Origin: Crotophaga sulcirostris
Taxonomy: Eukaryota > Chordata > Aves > Cuculiformes > Crotophagidae
Direction: 5' to 3'
Length of the DNA stretch: 64,000 nt
Assembly (NCBI GenBank): GCA_013397455.1
Contig: VYZB01000271.1
Coordinates: 335,008 to 399,007, forward strand
Made by a program: the position numbers and the translations under genes. Shown here one piece after another: positions 59,463-64,000 of the stretch; positions within the stretch are counted from its first letter, which is position 1; every line of letters begins with the position of its first letter. The notes beneath the pieces were generated by a model, which saw only the letters and a list, made by a program, of their open reading frames with translations, was not told the origin of the DNA and did no database searches.

Positions 59463-61295
59463 AGCTTGTTCATCTTTAGGCCACCGCTACTAAAAAATGC
59501 CCTGCCCCGAAGGTCTTCAACCCAAGCAGAGGACGATAACCATCAGAAGGAGAAAACAAGGTCACTTCCTGACCTGCACCTGAGCCATCGTCACTGATGT
59601 GGGACAGAGTCTGGCAAAGGAGGGGTGAAGGGCAGGGAGGTGTTTCTTGCAGGATGCAACCAGGAGCTCTTTGAGCAAGAGGCACTAGGGCAGAAAGCAG
59701 AGAGCTGGAAGACACAACAAGTGCTGGCAGAGGCTGTCACCAGAGGCTGACTGACAGCGAGAAACCACGTGTGGAGAGGGACTATGAGGTTAACAGGAAA
59801 GAAAGCTATGAAAGGCCTGGAGAGCAGAGACAGGTAACTGCTGTTTGCCAGCAGGAACCAGCAAAAGCAAGTAAAGCACGGGTGACACGAGCAAAATGAC
59901 AGGCGAGGAAAATGATCCTTGCAGCAGAGCTCTGAGCAGGCAGGAGTGGGAGAAGATTGCATTTGTCAAGGCCAGAGAAAAGGATGTTGAAGGAATTGAG
60001 CCGTGAGATGATGACACTCTGGATGAGAGTTTTAGCTGTACCTTAGCAACCCGACGCAAGGGAACGTGGCAAGCCGAGCACAGCCATCCCACCTGCAGGC
60101 AGCGTTGAGCTGGCCCCTGGATTGGGGTAACCCTCAGTTACCCACGTGGAGCTTGCACATGGATGCTGAGATCTGGGTCCAGGCAGAACAGGAGGTGATG
60201 ACAACTGAGGATGGGCTCTGGGGAGCCGTTCCTGAACTCAGTCATCTGCTGACACGATGAAGATCTTCTAGACAGACAAGATAAACAAAGAGGTAGACAT
60301 AAAACCATAAAGATGATTTGGGTTGCCAAGGGAGGACGGGTCTTTAAAAAGTCTGTGGGATGAGAGATCAGAAGAAGCGAAATGTTCAGCCGGTGCAGAG
60401 CTGTTGCCAGGGAGAGCTTATCAGCATCAGGGAAGGCAGGGCATGGGGCCAGCCCTGTGCTGGAACCAGAGGAGCAGAGCTGGCCAGCAGTCATCAACGG
60501 CACATTCAAAAAGCTATGGGAATTGGAGGAGGTGGGAGAAAAGTAAAGCAGACCTGTCTGGGAAGGGAAGATCAAAGGGGAAAGAGGCAGGGAATCATGG
60601 TGCAAGGGAGAAGTCACTGCACCCCCTTGCAAGCTCAACCAAGCCTCCTGCAGGCCAACCTGCTGAGAGACACAAGGACGCAAAACCCTAAACCAGCCAA
60701 CTCAGAAATCCTCGTAACGGTAGCAGCTGCCCTACGGAAAGGAATCTGGCCTTCAGAAAATAATGTGGACAGCAAAGCAGAGCAGCTTTAAATACCCATT
60801 CCCTCCACATCAATAATGCTGTCTATAACTTTGGTTTTACAAGCAAATATTTACAGGGCAGAGAAGCTACAAAAGATAAATTAAATATGCTACAAAAAGT
60901 AAATGAAATAAATTGGGACAGAGACAAAGAGCTTGGAGATGAGTTCCCCTTGCCTAAAGGGAGCAAGGTCCCTGGAAAAAAGTGATGGGTCCAGGGACCT
61001 GGACAACCAGCTGACACTGGGGGTTACAAGCCAATCTGAAAGCACACACAGTTGGCTGACGCTTGTGAGATCTTTCCTCTGCTGCCATGGACCAGCCCAG
61101 GGCTGGCTGTGTGCACGACCTGGTGTCAGGGAAAAGGTCTGTGATATCTCAACTCTGCTTCTGCCATGAGATAACTGGGGAATGATGGAAGATGATCCAG
61201 CAGCAAGCAATCTGTGCTCACCCATGAAAGCCAGGCTTAGCCAATCCACCACTCACCAGAACCAGCAGATTGCAAGTCAAGAAGAGGGCAAATGG
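59463..61295. other. Intergenic sequence between CR1 copies
   Basis: Purine-rich on the plus strand from 59480 to 60780. A 181-codon minus frame (60138-60683) is Ser/Leu/Pro low-complexity sequence. Nothing else seen. Confidence 0.5.
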
Positions 61296-61677
61296 AATCA
61301 TAGAATGCTTTGGGTTGGAAGGGACTTTCACAGGTCCTCTAGTCCAAACGGCCTACACAAGCAGGAACATCTTTAAGTCAAACAGGTTGCTCAGATCCTC
61401 ATCCAAGCTGACCTTGAATGTTTCCAGGGATCGGGTCTCCACTACCTCCCTGGGTAACCTGTGCCACTGCCTCACTATTCTCATTGTAAAGAATTTCTTC
61501 TTCGTATCCGGTGTAAAACTACCCTCCCGTAGTTTAAAAACATTACTCCTTTTCCTGCCTTGCTAAAAAGTTTGTCCCCATCTTTACTGTAGCTGCTTTC
61601 AGTACTGGAGGGTGTTCTAGGGTTTCCCTGGAGCCTTCTCTTCTCCAGGTTGAACAACCCCAACTTTCTCAGCCAAC
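61296..61677 (-). mobile_element. Old CR1 LINE 3' fragment, third subfamily
   Basis: GAATCATAGAATGCTTTGGG, then GGTCCTCTAGTCCAAACGGC, ATTGTAAAGAATTTCTTC and CTTCTCCAGGTTGAACAACC. It is a diverged CR1 copy whose 5' limit fades near CTTTCTCAGCC. Confidence 0.87.
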
Positions 61678-61799
61678 ATCTCAACCTCAAGTGTGTTGTA
61701 CCAGTTATAAGCCTTCCTGACATCCCTCCTGACATCTCTTGAACATATTTTTGAGATACACATTGTTCTCTGACAACACCATGTATACTTGGCATAAAA

Positions 61800-62216
61800 C
61801 TGAGGGATCAAGAGGGTCAGACTCTCTTCTTTGATGGGCCATATCCAGTAAGAACTGCATCTGTCTTTTTGGCCCTGGTCTCAGATCTGTGCATTCCTGA
61901 ATACAGCTCCCTCCTGCCACTGAGTCCAGCCCGGGACCTTTTCCCTGTGCCTGCTCTGCAGCATCAGTGGTGACGTAGTCGTCGGGGGGGAGGGAGTTCA
62001 ACTTCATATATTTGTATATATTTTATTATTTTCTTGTTGATTATAATTTTCTTATTAATAGTATTTTTCTTATTATTTTCTCATTAAAGCTGTATCAGTT
62101 TTAGTTTCCAACCCACAAGTCTCTTTCTCCCATTTCCCTGGCACGAGCAGAGGGATTGGTTTTACAACAGCTCACATTCAGCTGCCAGTCAAACCATGTG
62201 GGACTAAACCACGACA
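61800..62216 (+). mobile_element. ERVL-type LTR, right end (probable solo LTR)
   Basis: The right half reads like avian ERVL LTRs: a long T/TTA-rich stretch (about 62008-62085), an ATTAAA poly(A) signal (CATTAAAGCTG, about 62082), then AACCCACAAGTC, and a terminal AAACCACGACA ending at 62216. The next five bases, CAAAC, could be one side of a target-site duplication. The left end is uncertain: a near-matching AAAAC followed by TG lies at about 61795-61801. No retroviral coding region was recognised beside it. Confidence 0.6.
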
Positions 62217-64000
62217 CAAACTTCTCCTGAGCTTTACTGGTCAAGTTTTATTGAACTGGGCAGTGCAAGCAGTTAATCCCACATGTGAGTCCATGCAGGA
62301 TCAGGACCTTGGTGTGTGAGGAGCAGCTTGGGAGCGTTGCAGGCCACGGCGTGCACCCACTCACATCCCCTCCCCGCAACGCGTCGGAGCAGATCAAACA
62401 CAAAAACCTGTCCTTCTCCACAAATACTGCCATGACCATTCCAGAAACAAAGGACTATTACAAGGGAAGAAGCCTCCCTCTGCCCAGGGGAAATCAGGTT
62501 GCTGCTTTCTTGCCTGGGCTGTGTCACTACCCACTTGCTGGATGCCAGCGAGGCTGCAGAATGGGATGGGTGGCTCTGCCCACGGCACGACTTGGGGCTT
62601 TGACAAGTCCCCAGTGCTCTCGCAGGGCATGAGGGGCAGGAGAAGGACTTACAGTGTCTTCATAGGAGGTTCAGGCAGGAACAGAGATGCAGACATCTAG
62701 GGCAGACTGGGATGAAGGTGAAGGAAGTTGTTCATAAAAGCGATGGATTTACATTTCCCCTCTCCCCCTAACATGCAGGTTTTGTACCCACCCAGAGAAA
62801 TACAAGTCAAATTTGGAGATGAGCTTCACAAAAAGAAGTGAAAATGAAAATTTCAGACCTCATTTTTTTTTCCTCCTGGGCATTTCTGAACCAGAGCACT
62901 TTTCACTTAGGAAGCGAGCCAGCATGCACAAACAAGAAGCAAAATGAAATGACCCCAAACAAATTAAATGGATTTTCATGGTTTGTTTCTTTCTCGGGGT
63001 GTGTGCAAGGGGAAAGAGATCACTGTCAGTCTCCCAAAGACATTTTTTTTTAACTGTTCTACTTCAGACGTTGCATTGAAAAACTGAATTATTCAGTGAG
63101 CCCTAATTGCAGCTCCAAGGTCCCCTTCCCTTGCTTTGCATGGTGTCATCCTGGGCAGAAGCTGCTGTTTTCCTACAGCTTTCCTAGCGATCTTTGTGTA
63201 TCTATTCCCAACAGCACAACACCTAGAGGGTAAGAAGGTTTCTACAGATGAGTGTGCGCAAGTCTGTACATGCGCACAGGAACTTTGCAGGATGGAAGGA
63301 AGAACAAGAAATAATGAATCCCCTTGCACTCACTAAGTCCAAACAAATAGACTGAAGCGGGAGCCTGATTTGCATCGGTTTGATTGAAGATGTAATTTGC
63401 TGCTGAATAAATGTGGTTGCATCCAAATCAAACCTTTAGTCCCTCAAACATTATAACTCTTTCCTTTCTTCCCTCAGGGTTTGCCAACCTTTAAGGCTAA
63501 CCAAGGATGATGTATTACAAGAAGGAATGGTCTTAAATAAGAGAAAGGCAAGCTTAGAATAGATATTATAAATGACTTCCCATAAGGAAGAAGATATTTA
63601 GAAAAACCTCCAAGGAAAGGTGCCATCCCTAGGAACAATGGCAACCAGCCCAGCCCCACATCCCCCTCAGGATTATTGCATTCCTCACAACTGTGCCCTA
63701 TGTGCCACGGGGCCGGGGCTCTCTTTTCCCAGCAGCCTTCTACTCAGAGTACTTTACATCTCCTCAGTTCACCCCACAGGTCTCTGTCAATGCAGGCAGC
63801 TTTCCCAGTATCACCATTTCACCACAGCTGTCCATAGCATGGTATATGATATAATATCCTCAGGATGGGTTAAAGACACACAGGTCTCGGCAAGCTTGCA
63901 CTGCTAGGACGGGTCTCTAAAAGAATTCTGGGTCTGAATTTAATGCTGTTAAAACTGGGAAGTATTTTCCAGAGCTTTTCAGGAACTCAGGGCCTTGGCC
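62217..64000. other. Intergenic sequence to the window end
   Basis: A minus-strand poly(A) signal (62247-62252) sits downstream of a short open frame (see findings). The rest is unique sequence with no gene recognised. Confidence 0.45.

Noticed and set aside
1..64000. Prokaryotic-type systems, CRISPR arrays, tRNA or rRNA genes
   Set aside because: The tandem arrays have no spacer structure, no tRNA or rRNA fold was recognised, and the whole window reads as avian nuclear DNA.

Overview
The window is vertebrate nuclear DNA, almost certainly from a bird. Evidence: many CR1 LINE fragments ending in the avian ATTCTATG tail, one ERVL-type LTR end, a compact GC-rich landscape with short GC-rich minisatellites, and one clear gene, LINGO1, whose protein is nearly collinear with mammalian LINGO1. 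There are no bacterial genes, operons or CRISPR arrays. I cannot name the species.

Layout. 1-22,370 is non-coding DNA upstream of the LINGO1 CpG island: CR1 copies, a 31-bp minisatellite at 6.9 kb and several AT-rich islands that look like conserved non-coding elements. 22,372-24,290 is the promoter zone: an 18-bp minisatellite, a dense CpG island, a 19-bp minisatellite inside the island, the first coding exon (only ATG CAG, then a splice donor) and a 21-bp minisatellite at the start of the intron. 23,559-40,575 is a 17-kb intron with CR1 copies, 43-bp and about 49-bp tandem repeats, candidate enhancers and an inverted pair of SOX-type motifs. 40,576-42,429 is the single large coding exon, followed by a 3' UTR of roughly 0.4 kb with four AATAAA signals. 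43-64 kb is intergenic DNA with CR1 copies, an LTR end near 62.2 kb and no convincing gene. From mammalian gene order the next gene beyond would be HMG20A, convergent with LINGO1; it is not seen here.

The product is a neuronal and oligodendrocyte type I membrane protein: signal peptide, leucine-rich repeats, one Ig domain, a transmembrane helix and a short tail. Two N-termini are possible: 619 residues from the spliced ATG CAG exon, or 613 residues from the strong-context ATG at 40,588. The leader is unusual. A 12-codon uORF abuts a 4-codon uORF that overlaps the ATG CAG start, and the stop codon of the short uORF exists only after splicing. The acceptor is directly followed by a donor-like GTGAGA, so the exon junction recreates a 5' splice site motif.

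No novel multi-gene system is present. The most useful leads are the LINGO1 leader and junction arrangement, the three minisatellites packed around its promoter, and the AT-rich candidate regulatory islands.
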